Source: Actinospica robiniae DSM 44927 (GTDB lineage: Bacteria; Actinomycetota; Actinomycetes; Streptomycetales; Catenulisporaceae). Taken from it: 64,000 nucleotides of DNA. The position numbers and the translations under genes are program-made. Location: positions 7,236,154 through 7,300,153 of the forward strand of contig NZ_KI632511.1 in assembly GCF_000504285.1 (NCBI RefSeq). Reading direction: 5' to 3'. The notes beneath the pieces were generated by a model. That model did no database searches. It was not told the origin of the DNA and worked only from the letters and a program-made list of their open reading frames with translations. This document shows positions 50,242-61,004 of the stretch, piece after piece (position 1 is the stretch's first letter; the number at the start of each line of letters is the position of its first letter).

Positions 50242-50898
50242 TCACCCGGTGTACTTCACCGAGATGTTCTTGAACCCCAACGACTGCAGCAGGCTGGTGA
50301 GCATCGCAGTGGTGTTCTTCTCCGCGTCCGCCACCAGCTCGCTCTTGGCCGCCGCGGCCTCGATCTGCTTCTGCGCCAGCTCGTAGACCGCCTGCTGCGA
50401 GTTCGGGTTCCCGCTCAGGAAGTTGTTGATCCGGGTGAACAGGCCCTGCTGCTGGGCGAAGACGTAAGACTGCTGAACGTCGAGCTGGGCCGGGTCGAGC
50501 TGCGCCTTCGGCAGGATCAGGCTGGCCGTGAGCCGGTCCGCGGAGACCTGCACGTCCTGGCCCTTGAGCTTGGAGAAGTCCACGTAGGAGTTCTCCGTGC
50601 CGATGCCGATGAACATGGTGTCGCTGCCCTCGAGGAAGCTCGGCAGGATCGACCCGTTGGAGGAGATGTCCACGACCACCTGGAAGTTGCCGCTGGCCGC
50701 CTCGTACTTCGAGAGCTGCACGATCGACTGCAGCAGCACCGGTCCGGAACGCTCGGTGGTCTTCTCAGAGAATGGATTGCGCAGTTGGGGTAGGAGATGG
50801 ATGGCGGATCCCAGCAGGACCAGTCCGACCGCCAGCACCAGCGCTATCCCGCTCGCTATGAACCGACCGCGCCACTCGCTCAGTCTCAGCCTTGCCAC
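50242..50898 (-). CDS. DUF4230 membrane-anchored protein
   Basis: A 218-residue protein with an N-terminal membrane anchor (FIASGIALVLAVGLVLLGSAI) and an extracytoplasmic domain (LSKYEAASGNFQVVVDISSN, TENSYVDFSKLKGQDVQVSA) matching DUF4230. The family has no assigned function but is widespread on cell surfaces. A GTG start is used. Its closest neighbour is the divergent small membrane protein, 60 bp apart. Confidence 0.85.
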   Translation of the reverse strand: MARLRLSEWRGRFIASGIALVLAVGLVLLGSAIHLLPQLRNPFSEKTTERSGPVLLQSIVQLSKYEAASGNFQVVVDISSNGSILPSFLEGSDTMFIGIGTENSYVDFSKLKGQDVQVSADRLTASLILPKAQLDPAQLDVQQSYVFAQQQGLFTRINNFLSGNPNSQQAVYELAQKQIEAAAAKSELVADAEKNTTAMLTSLLQSLGFKNISVKYTG

Positions 50899-50957
50899 CT
50901 GCGACCACCCACCCTTGTCCGTTGGATCACGACGACGTCGAAGGAGTACGAACTTCC

Positions 50958-51158
50958 GTGCCTGGCTTCAGATTCCCCCGCAATCCGCGGGACGAACGCC
51001 CCCGCCGCCGGCGCTTCAACGCGCTCTGGGCGTTCTTCTGGCTCATTGTGCTGATCATCCTGCTCGGACTGCTGTTCGGCGGCTATCGTAAGGGCACGCC
51101 GATCCACAATCCGGGCACTTGGGTACGCGCGGCGGCGGGCATGATCCGCCTGCGCTGA
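50958..51158 (+). CDS. Small single-helix membrane protein
   Basis: A 66-residue protein: a basic N-terminus (FRFPRNPRDERPRRRRF), one strong membrane helix (ALWAFFWLIVLIILLGLLFGG) and a short basic tail. No family is recognised. AAGGAG lies 11 nt before the GTG. It is convergent with the kinase gene, and its coding status rests on the ribosome site and the sharp hydrophobic segment. Confidence 0.65.
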   Translation: MPGFRFPRNPRDERPRRRRFNALWAFFWLIVLIILLGLLFGGYRKGTPIHNPGTWVRAAAGMIRLR

Positions 51159-51195
51159 AGATTATCCGAGCAGAGGGGATCGCCGCGCGGCGCGC

Positions 51196-53019
51196 TCAGT
51201 AGTACAGCGTGACGGTGCCGCCCTGATTCGTGCTCTGACCCCCGCCGGGCGACTGGTGCAGCACGGTCTTGAACATCACCGAGACGTGGTGGGTGACGAC
51301 CTGGAAGCCGAGGCCCTGCAGCTTCGTCGTGGCGTCGTCGATGTTCATGCCGGTCACGTCGGGCACGAGCGCCTGCCCGGGTCCGCTGGAGAGCACCAGC
51401 GTTATGGTAGAGCCCTGCGTCGCCGTGCCGGTGGGGGAGTACGAGGCCACCTGGCCGGCCGGATCGTTCGAGCTCTGCGTCTGGGCCGAGACCGTCACGG
51501 TGAAGCCGAGCGCGTTGAGCTTGTCGGTGGCGTCGGTCTGGCTCAGGCCCGTGACATCGGGCACGGAGACCTGGGCAGGGCCGCTGGAGACGTCGAGGGT
51601 GACGGTGGCGCCGGAGGCCACCGGGCGGCCGGAGCCGGGCGAGGTGGAGGCCACCTCGCCGGCCGGCACGGTCTGGCTCGGCACCTCGGTGACCTTCCAC
51701 TTCAGGCCGTCGTTGTCCAGTGCGTGCTCGGCCGCGGTCTTGCTCAGGCCGGTCAGGTCCGGCATGGACTGGTAGTGGGTGCTGCCGTAGAGCCAGGCGC
51801 CGATGCCCACGGTGATCGCGATCACCACTATCACCAGGAAGATGATCAGGCCTCGATAACGCCGCGGACCCCGGCCCTCCGGGGCGTAGCGGTAGGGCTC
51901 GTCCGGGCGCCGGCGCGGGGCCACCGGCGGCAGCGGCGAGGCCGCCAGCCGGGTGGCCGAGCCGCGGCCGTTCGAGCCGAGCCCGCCGCTCAGGTCCATC
52001 CGGGTGGGCGCGGCGTCCGGGCGGGTGGCGTGGTCGGGCCGCAGCGCCTCGGTGGCCTCCGTCTGGACCGCCGAGCCGTTGAGGTCGAGGGCGGCGTCCG
52101 GCAGGGCCGCGTAGGCGGCCCGCAGCTCGCCCCGCAGGGCGTTGGCGTCGTCCGGGCGGTGCTCGGGCTCCCGCGCCGTCGCCCGGGCCACCAGGGCGTC
52201 GATGGCGGGGTCGAGGCCGGGCAGCAGCGCCGAGGGCGGGGGCACCCGGTTGGTCACGTGCATCTGCGCGACCTGGACCGGCGTGGGCGCGGCGAACGGC
52301 TTGCGGCCGGTGAGCAGCTCGTAGAGCACGATCCCGGCCGAGTACACGTCCGAGCGCTGGTCGCACGAGCCGGTGCGCACCAGCTCCGGCGCCAGGTAGG
52401 AGGCGGTGCCTATCAGCCCGCCGCCGGGCAGGCTGCCGCCGAGGGTGCCGCCGTCCGAGACCGAGCGGGCCAGGCCGAAGTCGGAGACCTTCAGCGCCGC
52501 GGCGTAGGAGTGGTTCTGCGCCAGCGCCGCGTCGTTGATCAGGACGTTCTCCGGCTTCACGTCCCGGTGCACGATCCCGGCCCGGTGCGCCGCGCCGAGC
52601 CCGGCGAGCATCGCGTCGAGCACCTGCAGCGCCTGGCGCGGGGTGAACCGCCCGCGCCGCCCGAGCACCTGCCGCAGCGTGCTGCCCGGCACGTACTCCA
52701 TCGCCAGGTAGGCCAGCGTGGGCGCGCGCCGGTCGCCCGCGTTGAGCACCGACTGGTCGTAGACCCCCACCACGTTCGGGTGGCTGAGCCGGGCGGTGGA
52801 CTTGGCCTCGCGGATGAAGCGCTCGACGTACTCCGGCCGCTTGGCCAGCTCGGCGTCGATCACCTTGAGCGCGACGGCCCGGTCGAGCCGGCTGTCCCAG
52901 GCCCGGTAGACCGAGGCCATGCCGCCGTGCGCGAGCCGCGCCTCGACCCGGTAGCGGCCGTCGATGAGTTGCCCGGGCTGGAGGTCCTCGGGCTGCGGCA
53001 GATGGACGGCGGTGCTCAC
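51196..53019 (-). CDS. Ser/Thr protein kinase with three PASTA domains
   Basis: A 607-residue PknB-type membrane kinase. The cytoplasmic kinase domain (about 22-290) has the G-loop LAHGGMASVYRA, the ATP Lys in VALKVI, HRDVKPENVLIND and SDFGLARSV, then GTASYLAPE. A Pro-rich linker precedes one membrane helix (GLIIFLVIVVIAITVGIGAW, near 400), followed by three extracellular PASTA repeats that sense muropeptides or lipid II. GTG at 53019 is used; TTG at 53043 is possible. An Rv2175c-like gene lies 3 kb away, as for PknL in mycobacteria. Confidence 0.93.
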   Translation of the reverse strand: MSTAVHLPQPEDLQPGQLIDGRYRVEARLAHGGMASVYRAWDSRLDRAVALKVIDAELAKRPEYVERFIREAKSTARLSHPNVVGVYDQSVLNAGDRRAPTLAYLAMEYVPGSTLRQVLGRRGRFTPRQALQVLDAMLAGLGAAHRAGIVHRDVKPENVLINDAALAQNHSYAAALKVSDFGLARSVSDGGTLGGSLPGGGLIGTASYLAPELVRTGSCDQRSDVYSAGIVLYELLTGRKPFAAPTPVQVAQMHVTNRVPPPSALLPGLDPAIDALVARATAREPEHRPDDANALRGELRAAYAALPDAALDLNGSAVQTEATEALRPDHATRPDAAPTRMDLSGGLGSNGRGSATRLAASPLPPVAPRRRPDEPYRYAPEGRGPRRYRGLIIFLVIVVIAITVGIGAWLYGSTHYQSMPDLTGLSKTAAEHALDNDGLKWKVTEVPSQTVPAGEVASTSPGSGRPVASGATVTLDVSSGPAQVSVPDVTGLSQTDATDKLNALGFTVTVSAQTQSSNDPAGQVASYSPTGTATQGSTITLVLSSGPGQALVPDVTGMNIDDATTKLQGLGFQVVTHHVSVMFKTVLHQSPGGGQSTNQGGTVTLYY

Positions 53020-53079
53020 GCTTCCCGAGTGTAAGGGGAACAAGGTCTACCGCACCGTATGAGCCGCATCCCAAAACGG

Positions 53080-54078
<999 letters not shown>

Positions 54079-54079
<1 letters not shown>

Positions 54080-55263
54080 CAGTGCTCTCCTTCCGATGCC
54101 GGCGCCGACGCGACCGATGCCGCCGACGCGGCGAAGCGGTCCGGGCGGAAGGGCGCGGCGTAGTCCGGCAACGCTCCGTCGACCAGCAGGTCGGCGATGG
54201 CGTCCGCGGTCACCGGCGTCAGCAGCACGCCGTTGCGGAAGTGGCCGGTGGCGGCGATCAGGCCGGGCAGCGCGGTCTCGCCGAGCAGCGGCGCGTTGTC
54301 GGGCGATCCGGGCCGCAGCCCGGTGCGGGTCTCCACGAGTGGCAGCTCGCTGATACCGGGGAGCACTTCGCGGGCGTCGCGCAGCAGTTCGTAGACGCCG
54401 CCCGCGGTCACGCCCGTGTCGAAGCCGAGTTCGTCGCTCGTCGCGCCCACCACCAGCTCGCCGTGCGCACGCGGCACGAGGTAGACGTAGCTGCCGCGCA
54501 CGAGGGCGCGCAGTGTGCGGGTGAGCAGCGGGACGGCGGGCATCGCCAGCCGCAGGATCTGGCCGCGCACCGGGCGGACCCGCGGCAGCACGCCCGGCGG
54601 CAGCCCGTCCACCTCGCTCGACCAACAGCCGGCCGCGAGCACGACCCGTTCGGCGAGCAGCCGCTCGCCGGACTCCAGCAGCAGGCCCTGTGCGCGCTCG
54701 CCGGCCAGCAGGGCGGCCCGGCTGCGATGCAGGCACACGCCCGCCTTCTCGGCCGCGGCCAGCAGCGCGGCGTGCAGCATGCGGTTGTCGACCTGGTGGT
54801 CCCGCTCGACCAGCAGTCCCGCCTGGACGCCCGGGGCCAGCATCGGCTCGAGGCGCCGCGCGTCCCGGCCGGTCAGCGGGGTCGAGTCGAGGCCGAGCCG
54901 GTGGTGGAACGCCGCGGTCTCGGTGAGCACGGCCTGGTCGTCCCGATCGAACGCGACGGCGAGCGTCCCGCGGGTGTCGAAGCCCGCCGGAAGTCTTGCG
55001 AAACTTTCAAGATCCCGGATGAAATCGGGGTAGCGGGCAGCCGAACGCAGGTTCAGCGCGAGCAGGTTCTCCTCGCCGTAATGGGCCTCGGTCACCGGCG
55101 CGAGCATCCCCGCGGCCGCGCTCGAGGCGCCGGCTCCCGGCTCCGGATCGGCCAGGCACACCCGCAGGCCGCGTCGGGCCGCCCGCCAGGCGACGGCGAG
55201 CCCGATCAGTCCGCCGCCCAGCACGACCGCGTCGCGGCCAGGGCGTGGTCCCGTACAGGACAT
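54079..55263 (-). CDS. thiO: Glycine oxidase (ThiO)
   Basis: A 394-residue FAD-dependent DAO-family oxidase that makes dehydroglycine for thiazole synthesis. VVLGGGLIGLAVAWRAARRG is the FAD site, with GAGASSAAAGMLAP, VYLVPRAHGELVVGATSDELGF and RTGLRPGSPDNAPLLGET. It directly follows a TPP riboswitch whose 3' end includes the Shine-Dalgarno GGAGGGAG. It starts the thiOSG operon. Confidence 0.95.
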
Positions 55264-55267
55264 GGCG

Positions 55268-55372
55268 CTCCCTCCACCGGCGCGACCCGAGGGCGGCGCA
55301 CGGCCAGGTTCGAACGGTCGGAGACCGCGGCCGTCTCCCTCTCAACCCCCGCGTCGTGGGGGCTCCCGTGGT
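55268..55372 (-). promoter_or_regulatory. TPP riboswitch (THI element)
   Basis: On the minus strand the region holds ACCACGGGAG, then GGGGGTTGAGAGGGAGAC, then GTTCGAACCTGG and a closing CGCCGGTGGAGGGAG, matching the THI-box order (CUGAGAGG and GAACCUG cores). Its 3' end overlaps the thiO Shine-Dalgarno, so thiamine pyrophosphate should block translation of thiOSG. Confidence 0.9.
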
Positions 55373-55400
55373 GTATGGAAGTTTTCGGGCACCAGCTTAG

Positions 55401-55423
55401 CCGGGACCGCGATGCGGTCCCGG
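55401..55423 (-). terminator. Hairpin between the membrane-protein gene and the TPP riboswitch
   Basis: CCGGGACCGC (55401-55410) pairs perfectly with GCGGTCCCGG (55414-55423) around GAT. It follows the 55466-56098 gene on its own strand and precedes the TPP element. Confidence 0.75.
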
Positions 55424-55465
55424 CCTGGGGGCGAGCTGGTGGGTGTGCTCCGGGGTGAGCCGGGT

Positions 55466-56098
55466 TCAGGAAGCGGGGGTGGGCGGAACGGTGATGGCGC
55501 CGCCGAAGACGTTCGTCAGGGTCAGGACGGCGAGCACCACGCCGATCACGCCGACGATCACCGCGCCCAGTGACACGGCCTTCGCCCACGCCGGCTGCTT
55601 GCCGGAGAGCAGCAGGCTCGGCGAGAGAAGCGAGCCGGCACCGAAGAGCATGGCGCCGACGGCGAAGGCCAGCGCCCACACCGCCTGGGTGTGCCAGCCC
55701 TGGTGGGCCAGGGTGACGCCGAGCTGGTTGGCCTGGGCCTGGGTGGTCGCGGTCGAGTGGATCTGGCCGTTGTCGTTGGCGCGCTCCGAGATCACGCTGG
55801 AGGTCCAGTTCGTGCTCAGCGAGACCAGGCCCAGGACGATACCGGCGAAGCCGAAGCCGCCGGAGACCGCGCCGGAACCGGGCACGTCCTCCTCTGCGTC
55901 CACTTCGTCGATCTCGATGAGCTCCTCGGGCAGGTCGTCAGCCGCGCGCGGCTGGCCGAGCGCCACGAACTCGGTCTCGCTCTCCGACTCGTCGATTTCG
56001 ACGAGCTCGTCGGGCAGAGCCTCGCTGGCGCTCTTTGACTCGACGAGCTCGGCCTCCTCGGCCTCGGTCCCGTCCGTGGTCGTGGTGTTTTCCGTCAT
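55466..56098 (-). CDS. Membrane protein with acidic N-terminal region
   Basis: A 210-residue protein of unknown family. The N-terminal about 75 residues are highly acidic (DELVEIDESESETEF, EELIEIDEVDAEEDVP, an internal near-duplicate), followed by about three predicted helices (GFGFAGIVLGLVSLS, AVWALAFAVGAMLFGAGS, VSLGAVIVGVIGVVLAVLTL). It is divergent from the Rv2175c-like gene and 150 bp from it. No function is evident. Confidence 0.7.
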   Translation of the reverse strand: MTENTTTTDGTEAEEAELVESKSASEALPDELVEIDESESETEFVALGQPRAADDLPEELIEIDEVDAEEDVPGSGAVSGGFGFAGIVLGLVSLSTNWTSSVISERANDNGQIHSTATTQAQANQLGVTLAHQGWHTQAVWALAFAVGAMLFGAGSLLSPSLLLSGKQPAWAKAVSLGAVIVGVIGVVLAVLTLTNVFGGAITVPPTPAS

Positions 56099-56248
56099 AG
56101 CCGCACACCTTAAAGCTTCCGGCTGAGAGTGTGGTAAACGAACGGACACGATTCTCGGTTCCCCCTCCCCGCCCGTGCCTCCCGGGCGGCCCGGCCGTCC
56201 CTCGGCGTGCGCGGCGGCCCGGGGGTCCCGGCATGGCACAGTAGAGGG

Positions 56249-56614
56249 GTGACTACCCCTGATCTGGACCTCGATACGCTGATCGCCGACTGGCTGACCC
56301 TCCCCGACCTGGCCGAACGCCTGCACCTGCCGGTGACCAAGGCGCGCCAGCTGGTCAAGGACCGGCAGGTGGTGGCGGTGCGCCGGGGTGAGCGCAACGT
56401 GCTCTCGGTGCCGGCCGCGTTCGTCGACGGCGACCAACTGCTCAAGGGCCTGCCCGGAACCCTCACCCTGCTCGCGGACAACAAGTACACCGACGAGGAG
56501 GCGCTGCTCTGGATGTTCACCCCGGACGAGACGCTTCCCGGCACGCCGGTGCAGGCGCTGGCCGAGAACCGCGGCACCGAGGTGCGCCGCCGGGCCCAGG
56601 CGCTGGGCTTCTAG
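56249..56614 (+). CDS. Rv2175c-like DNA-binding protein
   Basis: A 121-residue winged helix-turn-helix protein (WLTLPDLAERLHLPVTKARQLVKDRQVVAVRRGERNVLSVPAAFV) with the C-terminal domain of Rv2175c (LPGTLTLLADNKYTDEEALLWMFTPDETLPGTPVQAL). In mycobacteria Rv2175c is phosphorylated by PknL, which blocks DNA binding. Here a PASTA kinase lies 3 kb away. The conserved Thr phosphosite of the mycobacterial N-terminus may correspond to the TT at the start (VTTPDLDLDTL). Start GTG follows AGAGG closely. It ends directly before thiE. Confidence 0.88.
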   Translation: MTTPDLDLDTLIADWLTLPDLAERLHLPVTKARQLVKDRQVVAVRRGERNVLSVPAAFVDGDQLLKGLPGTLTLLADNKYTDEEALLWMFTPDETLPGTPVQALAENRGTEVRRRAQALGF

Positions 56615-57346
56615 GTGGTCGCCGATCTCGCCGCCATACCCGCGGCCGCCGCGCGCCTGTCCGACGCCCGGCTGTACCTGTGCACGGACGCCCGGCTCGA
56701 GCAGGGCGACCTGCCCGGCTTCCTCGACGCGGTGCTGGCCGGCGGCGTCGACGTGGTGCAGCTGCGGCACAAGGGTCTCGAAGCGGCACGCGAGCTCGAA
56801 CTGCTCGAGGTGGTCGCGAAGGCCTGCGAGAAGCACGGCGCGCTCTGGGCGGTCAACGACCGGGCCGACCTGGCGCACGCCGCCGCCGCGCCGATCCTGC
56901 ACCTCGGCCAGGAGGATCTGCCGGTCCGCTTCGCGCGGGCCGTCGTCGGTGACAAGTCCCTGATCGGCCGCTCCACGCACGCCGAGGCCGAGGTGGAGGC
57001 CGCGGCGGCCGACCCGGAGGCCGGCTACTTCGCGGTCGGGCCGTGCTGGCCCACTCCGACCAAGCCCGGCCGCCCCGCTCCCGGCCTCGACCTGGTCCGC
57101 CACGCCGCCCGGGTGGCCCCGCCGCGGTTCGGCGCCGGTGCGCCGGCCGACGCGATCGCCAAGCCCTGGTTCGCCATCGGCGGCATCGACGCCGGAAACC
57201 TGGACCAGGTGCTCGCCGCCGGCGCCCGCCGCGTCGCCGTCGTCAGGGCCCTGACCGGCGCCCGTGACGCCGCGTCGGCCGAGGAAGCCGCCCGCCACCT
57301 CGCCGGCCGTCTGCGCGCCGCCGCGGAGGCGGACGCAGGGGCCTGA
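56615..57346 (+). CDS. thiE: Thiamine-phosphate synthase
   Basis: A 243-residue TIM-barrel enzyme coupling HMP-PP and thiazole phosphate to thiamine phosphate. [105 protein letters not shown] and [20 protein letters not shown] are diagnostic; length is slightly above average. Its GTG directly follows the stop of the HTH gene, so they are coupled. It is divergent from thiOSG and lacks its own TPP element. Confidence 0.95.
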   Translation: MVADLAAIPAAAARLSDARLYLCTDARLEQGDLPGFLDAVLAGGVDVVQLRHKGLEAARELELLEVVAKACEKHGALWAVNDRADLAHAAAAPILHLGQEDLPVRFARAVVGDKSLIGRSTHAEAEVEAAAADPEAGYFAVGPCWPTPTKPGRPAPGLDLVRHAARVAPPRFGAGAPADAIAKPWFAIGGIDAGNLDQVLAAGARRVAVVRALTGARDAASAEEAARHLAGRLRAAAEADAGA

Positions 57347-57367
57347 GCCGGCCGCTTCGCCCCATCC

Positions 57368-57399
57368 GTCGCCGCGTTCCCGTCCGGGAGCGCGGCGAC
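57368..57399 (+). terminator. Terminator after thiE
   Basis: A 14-nt arm (57368-57381) pairs with 57386-57399 around GTCC, with a single T-G wobble. It begins 22 nt after the thiE stop and lies before the next MFS promoter. Confidence 0.75.
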
Positions 57400-57444
57400 T
57401 TCGCCGTGCCGCCGCCTTCCGCCACACCGAACGAAACGGAACGG

Positions 57445-57457
57445 TTGCGTATCGCAA
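57445..57457. promoter_or_regulatory. Candidate operator upstream of third MFS gene
   Basis: TTGCG-TAT-CGCAA is a short dyad 80 bp before the exporter start, in a spacer with two GGAACGGT direct repeats (around 57438 and 57490). It is a plausible TetR site, but the match is short. Confidence 0.4.
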
Positions 57458-57538
57458 TCCTGAGGCGCTAGCGTGGGCTTCCATAATACGGAACGGTCTC
57501 GGATCGTATGTCCGAGCCACCTTGGGAGGGGAACCGTC

Positions 57539-59149
57539 GTGACCGAACACCGCGACGCCGAGCACGCAGAGCAGACCGGGCACCCCCGGCGCTGGCTGAT
57601 CCTCGGCGGCCTGGTCTTCTCGCTGCTCGTGGTCGTGCTCGACAACACCGTCTTGAACGTCGCGCTCAAGACGATGTCCGAGCCCAAGCCCAAGGGCCTG
57701 GGCGCGAGCCAGTCAGACCTCGAATGGGCGATCAACTCCTACACGCTGATCTTCGCCGGTCTGCTGTTCACCTGGGGCATCCTGGCCGACCGGCTCGGCC
57801 GCAAGCGGATCCTGATGCTCGGCATGGTGCTCTTCGGCCTGTCCTCGGTGCTGACCGCCTACGCCCAGACCCCCGGCGAGCTGATCGCCGCGCGCGCCGC
57901 GATGGGCTTCTCCGGCGCCGCGATCATGCCCTCCACCCTGGCCATCATCGCCAACGTCTTCCCGCGCCGCGAGCAGGGCAAGGCGATCGGCATCTGGTCC
58001 GGCTCGGTCGGCCTGGCCATCGCCATCGGCCCGGTGGTCGGCGGCGCGCTGCTCAACAACTTCTGGTGGGGTTCGGTCTTCCTGATCAACGTGCCCATCA
58101 TCGTCATCGCCTTCGTGGTGATGGCCGTGCTGCTGCCGGAGTCGAAGAACCCGAAGCCCGGCCGGCTCGACCCGGTCGGCGTGCTGCTGGAGATGGCCGG
58201 CCTGGTGCTGTTCGTCTACGGCATCATCCACGCCGGCGACACCGGCGACTGGGGCAACGTCACCGTCTGGGGCTCGATCCTGCTCGGCGCGGTGCTGATG
58301 GCCGGATTCGTGTTCTGGGAACTGCGCACCGACCACCCGGCGCTGGACGTGCGGCTGTTCAGCAACCGGCAGTTCTCCGCGGCGGTGATCGCGGTCGCGC
58401 TGACCTTCTTCGCCATGATGGGCGGGATGTTCTTCTTCTCGTTCTATCTGCAGTCAGTGCGTGGATATTCACCTTTGATGTCCGGTGTGTTCATGCTGCC
58501 GTTCGCGGTGGCGATGGTCGTGTTCGCGCCGCTCTCGGCCACCATGGTCAAGCGCTTCGGCCCGCGCCCGGTCGCGGTCACCGGACTGCTGTGCATCGCC
58601 GCGGCGATGGCCTGCTACCAGTTCGTCACGCAGTCCTCGGCGATGTGGATCTACCTGCTGATCGCGTTCATCCAGGGCGCGGCCATGGCGAACGTGATGC
58701 CGCCGGCCACCACCACCGTGATGACCTCGCTGCCGCGGCAGATCGCCGGCGTCGGCTCCTCGGTGAACAACACCGTGCGCCAGCTCGGCGGCGCGCTCGG
58801 CGTGGCGGTGCTCGGCACCATACTGACCACCGCGTACCGTGACCGCATGCAGCCGCTGATCAGCCACGTCGACACCCAGCTGACGCCGGACCAGGTGCAC
58901 TCGGTCAGCGGCTCGATCGAGGCCACCCAGCAGATGGTGGCCGGTGCCGCCGCGAGCGGCCACCCGCAGGCGCAGCAGCTGCTCCAGCCCGCGAACGAGG
59001 CGTTCGTGCACGCGATGCACGTGACCACCGTGATCGGCGCCGCCGTGATGGTGCTGACCGCGCTGGTGGTGTGGCTGTGGCTGCCCAAGCAGGTCGCCGC
59101 GCCGGTCGGCATGGACGCCTCGGCCAAGGCGGAGAGCGTCGCGGCGTGA
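57539..59149 (+). CDS. MFS drug exporter (DHA2 type)
   Basis: A 536-residue 14-helix exporter. [15 protein letters not shown] opens helix 1, [17 protein letters not shown] is motif A and [20 protein letters not shown] motif C. A C-terminal extracytoplasmic loop of about 70 residues ([19 protein letters not shown]) precedes the last helix. GGAGGGG lies before the GTG. The stop overlaps the TetR start (GTGA), so pump and regulator are one operon. Confidence 0.92.
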   Translation: MTEHRDAEHAEQTGHPRRWLILGGLVFSLLVVVLDNTVLNVALKTMSEPKPKGLGASQSDLEWAINSYTLIFAGLLFTWGILADRLGRKRILMLGMVLFGLSSVLTAYAQTPGELIAARAAMGFSGAAIMPSTLAIIANVFPRREQGKAIGIWSGSVGLAIAIGPVVGGALLNNFWWGSVFLINVPIIVIAFVVMAVLLPESKNPKPGRLDPVGVLLEMAGLVLFVYGIIHAGDTGDWGNVTVWGSILLGAVLMAGFVFWELRTDHPALDVRLFSNRQFSAAVIAVALTFFAMMGGMFFFSFYLQSVRGYSPLMSGVFMLPFAVAMVVFAPLSATMVKRFGPRPVAVTGLLCIAAAMACYQFVTQSSAMWIYLLIAFIQGAAMANVMPPATTTVMTSLPRQIAGVGSSVNNTVRQLGGALGVAVLGTILTTAYRDRMQPLISHVDTQLTPDQVHSVSGSIEATQQMVAGAAASGHPQAQQLLQPANEAFVHAMHVTTVIGAAVMVLTALVVWLWLPKQVAAPVGMDASAKAESVAA

Positions 59150-59775
59150 AGGACGCTTCGCCCGGGCCGGGCGCCTCGGCCACCACGGCCCGGCGACCCG
59201 GCCGCCCGCGCAGCGAGCAGGTCGAGGACGCGATCCTCGACGCGGTGATCAGTCTGCTGAGTCAGGGCGTGAGCTACGACGGCCTCTCGATGGAGCAGAT
59301 CGCCAGCACCGCGGGCGTCGGCAAGGCGGCGATCTACCGGCGGTGGGCGAACAAGGAGGCACTGGTCCTGGCGACGCTGCGGCGCACGTTCCACAGCACG
59401 CCGCGCGTTCTGCCGCGCGGCGAGTCGGTGCGCGAGGACCTGATCGACCTGATGCGGCAGATGCGTCACAACATTCTTCATTCGGAGGAGGGCGCGGCCT
59501 TCGCCGTGCTGATCCAGACGTTGACGAACAACGTGGCGCTGATGCACCGCTATCAGGAGGCGGTCATCGAGCCGCGCCGCGAGCAGTACCGCGAGGTGCT
59601 GCGCCGCGGCGTGGCCGGCGGTGAGCTGCGCCCCGACCTCGACGTCGAGCGCGCGACCGTCATGCTCACCTCGACGCTGCTGTTCGTGTGCAAGCTCTAC
59701 CCCACCTTCGAGGTCACCGACGGGTACTGCGTGGGCCTGGTGGACGACCTGCTGCGCGGCGCCGTGCCGCGTTAG
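59146..59775 (+). CDS. TetR-family regulator
   Basis: A 209-residue TetR: RSEQVEDAILDAVISLLSQGVSYDGLSMEQIASTAGVGKAAIYRRWANKEALV is the DNA-binding domain, and the C-terminal helices (about 70-209) match TetR_C with LIQTLTNNVALMHRYQEAVIEPR. It overlaps the exporter by GTGA. The short dyad TTGCGTATCGCAA at 57445-57457, upstream of the exporter, is a possible site. Confidence 0.92.
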   Translation: MKDASPGPGASATTARRPGRPRSEQVEDAILDAVISLLSQGVSYDGLSMEQIASTAGVGKAAIYRRWANKEALVLATLRRTFHSTPRVLPRGESVREDLIDLMRQMRHNILHSEEGAAFAVLIQTLTNNVALMHRYQEAVIEPRREQYREVLRRGVAGGELRPDLDVERATVMLTSTLLFVCKLYPTFEVTDGYCVGLVDDLLRGAVPR

Positions 59776-59798
59776 GACGGGGGACCGGTGGAATGGGG

Positions 59799-60050
59799 CG
59801 AGGCCCGCCGCACGGGGGGACGGCGAGCCTCGCGGCGGAGAGTTGTCGAGGACTCTCCGCGGCGCCGAAGGGGTTCGCCGCCCGGGTCCTAGGACCGCGC
59901 GGGCGACGGGGGCGGTTCCGGCGCCGGCGACGCGGATCCGTACGGGGGGACGGACCGGGCGCCGCTGGTCGGCACGCTGCCCCCACGGGGGGAAGGGACG
60001 CGCGTGCCTTCGGGCGAGGCCCCACCGCACGGGGGGACGACGAGGCCTCG
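59799..60050. repeat. Dispersed G-rich repeats with two related hairpins
   Basis: The spacer between TetR and the ABC ATPase holds four copies of ACGGGGGGA. Two lie in related elements, 59799-59832 and 60015-60050, each bounded by CGAGGC and GCCTCG around CCGCACGGGGGGACG. Nothing else is seen in 59776-60164. Confidence 0.7.
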
Positions 60051-60164
60051 AAGAGGATTATTCACAGTGAGCGGGCGCTTGGCGACCCCTATCGGAAAAG
60101 TTCTCACAGGGAATCATCATCCTTACTGCGCGTGTCCGCCGCGTGACCCGGTTGTCCTGGTTGC

Positions 60165-61004
60165 TCACGGATTCTGCGGCGGTCGATGGTCACGCAGAGT
60201 CGACATCGCGTCGGCATGGGTGGCCGCGGCATCCGGCCGGACCGGCGTCACCGCGGGCTTTCCGGACGTATCAGTATTCACCGATACTAGCGCACGGAAG
60301 ACCGCCCCGATGCGTTCCGGGGTGAGCACTTCGGCCGGCCCCCCGGCCGCCGCGGTGCGCCCCCGGTCGAGCAGCACCAGCTGGTCGGCGTACTGGGCCG
60401 CGGCGGTCAGATCGTGCAGCGTGCTCACCACCGTCAGCCCGTCCTCGCGGCGCAGCGTGTCCACCAGCTCGAGCACCTGCTGCTGATGCCCGAGATCCAA
60501 AGCCGTGGTCGGCTCGTCCAGCAGCAGCACCCGCGGACGCTGCGCCAGCGCCCGGGCCAACGCCGCCCGCTGCCGCTCGCCGCCCGAGAGCGTGCCGAGC
60601 CGGCGTCCGGCCAGCCCGATCAGCTCGAGCCGCTCGAGCACTCCCTCGACCAGGTTCCTGTCACCAGCCCCCGGCACACCCAGATAGCCCAGGTAGGGGG
60701 TGCGCCCGAGTAGGACGTAGTCGCGCACGGCGAGCTCCGGCGGCAGCATCGGCCGCTGCGGCAGATACGCCAGGATCCGGGCCAGCTCGCGTCGGCCGCG
60801 TCCGGCCGGCCCCGGCTCGAACGTCACCGTGCCCTGATAAGGAATCAAGCCCGCCAGCGCGCGCAGCAGCGTCGACTTGCCCGCGCCGTTGGGCCCGAGC
60901 ACGGCCAGCCAGCCGCCCGCGGACACGTGCAGCGACACGCCGTCCACCGCCAGCACGCCGCCCGGCAGCTCCACCCGCACGTCGATTGCCGTCAGGGCGC
61001 TCAT
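60165..61004 (-). CDS. ABC transporter ATPase (BtuD/FecE-type)
   Basis: A 279-residue ATPase of cobalamin/iron-siderophore importers. Walker A GPNGAGKSTLLRALAGLI, Q-loop AYLPQRPML, signature LSGGERQRAALARALAQ, Walker B VLLLDEPTTALD and the H-loop STLHDL are complete. The start overlaps the last mini-ORF of a four-copy array (ATGA). It is the last gene of a binding protein-permease-ATPase operon under a cobalamin riboswitch, so vitamin B12 is the likely substrate. Confidence 0.93.
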   Translation of the reverse strand: MSALTAIDVRVELPGGVLAVDGVSLHVSAGGWLAVLGPNGAGKSTLLRALAGLIPYQGTVTFEPGPAGRGRRELARILAYLPQRPMLPPELAVRDYVLLGRTPYLGYLGVPGAGDRNLVEGVLERLELIGLAGRRLGTLSGGERQRAALARALAQRPRVLLLDEPTTALDLGHQQQVLELVDTLRREDGLTVVSTLHDLTAAAQYADQLVLLDRGRTAAAGGPAEVLTPERIGAVFRALVSVNTDTSGKPAVTPVRPDAAATHADAMSTLRDHRPPQNP

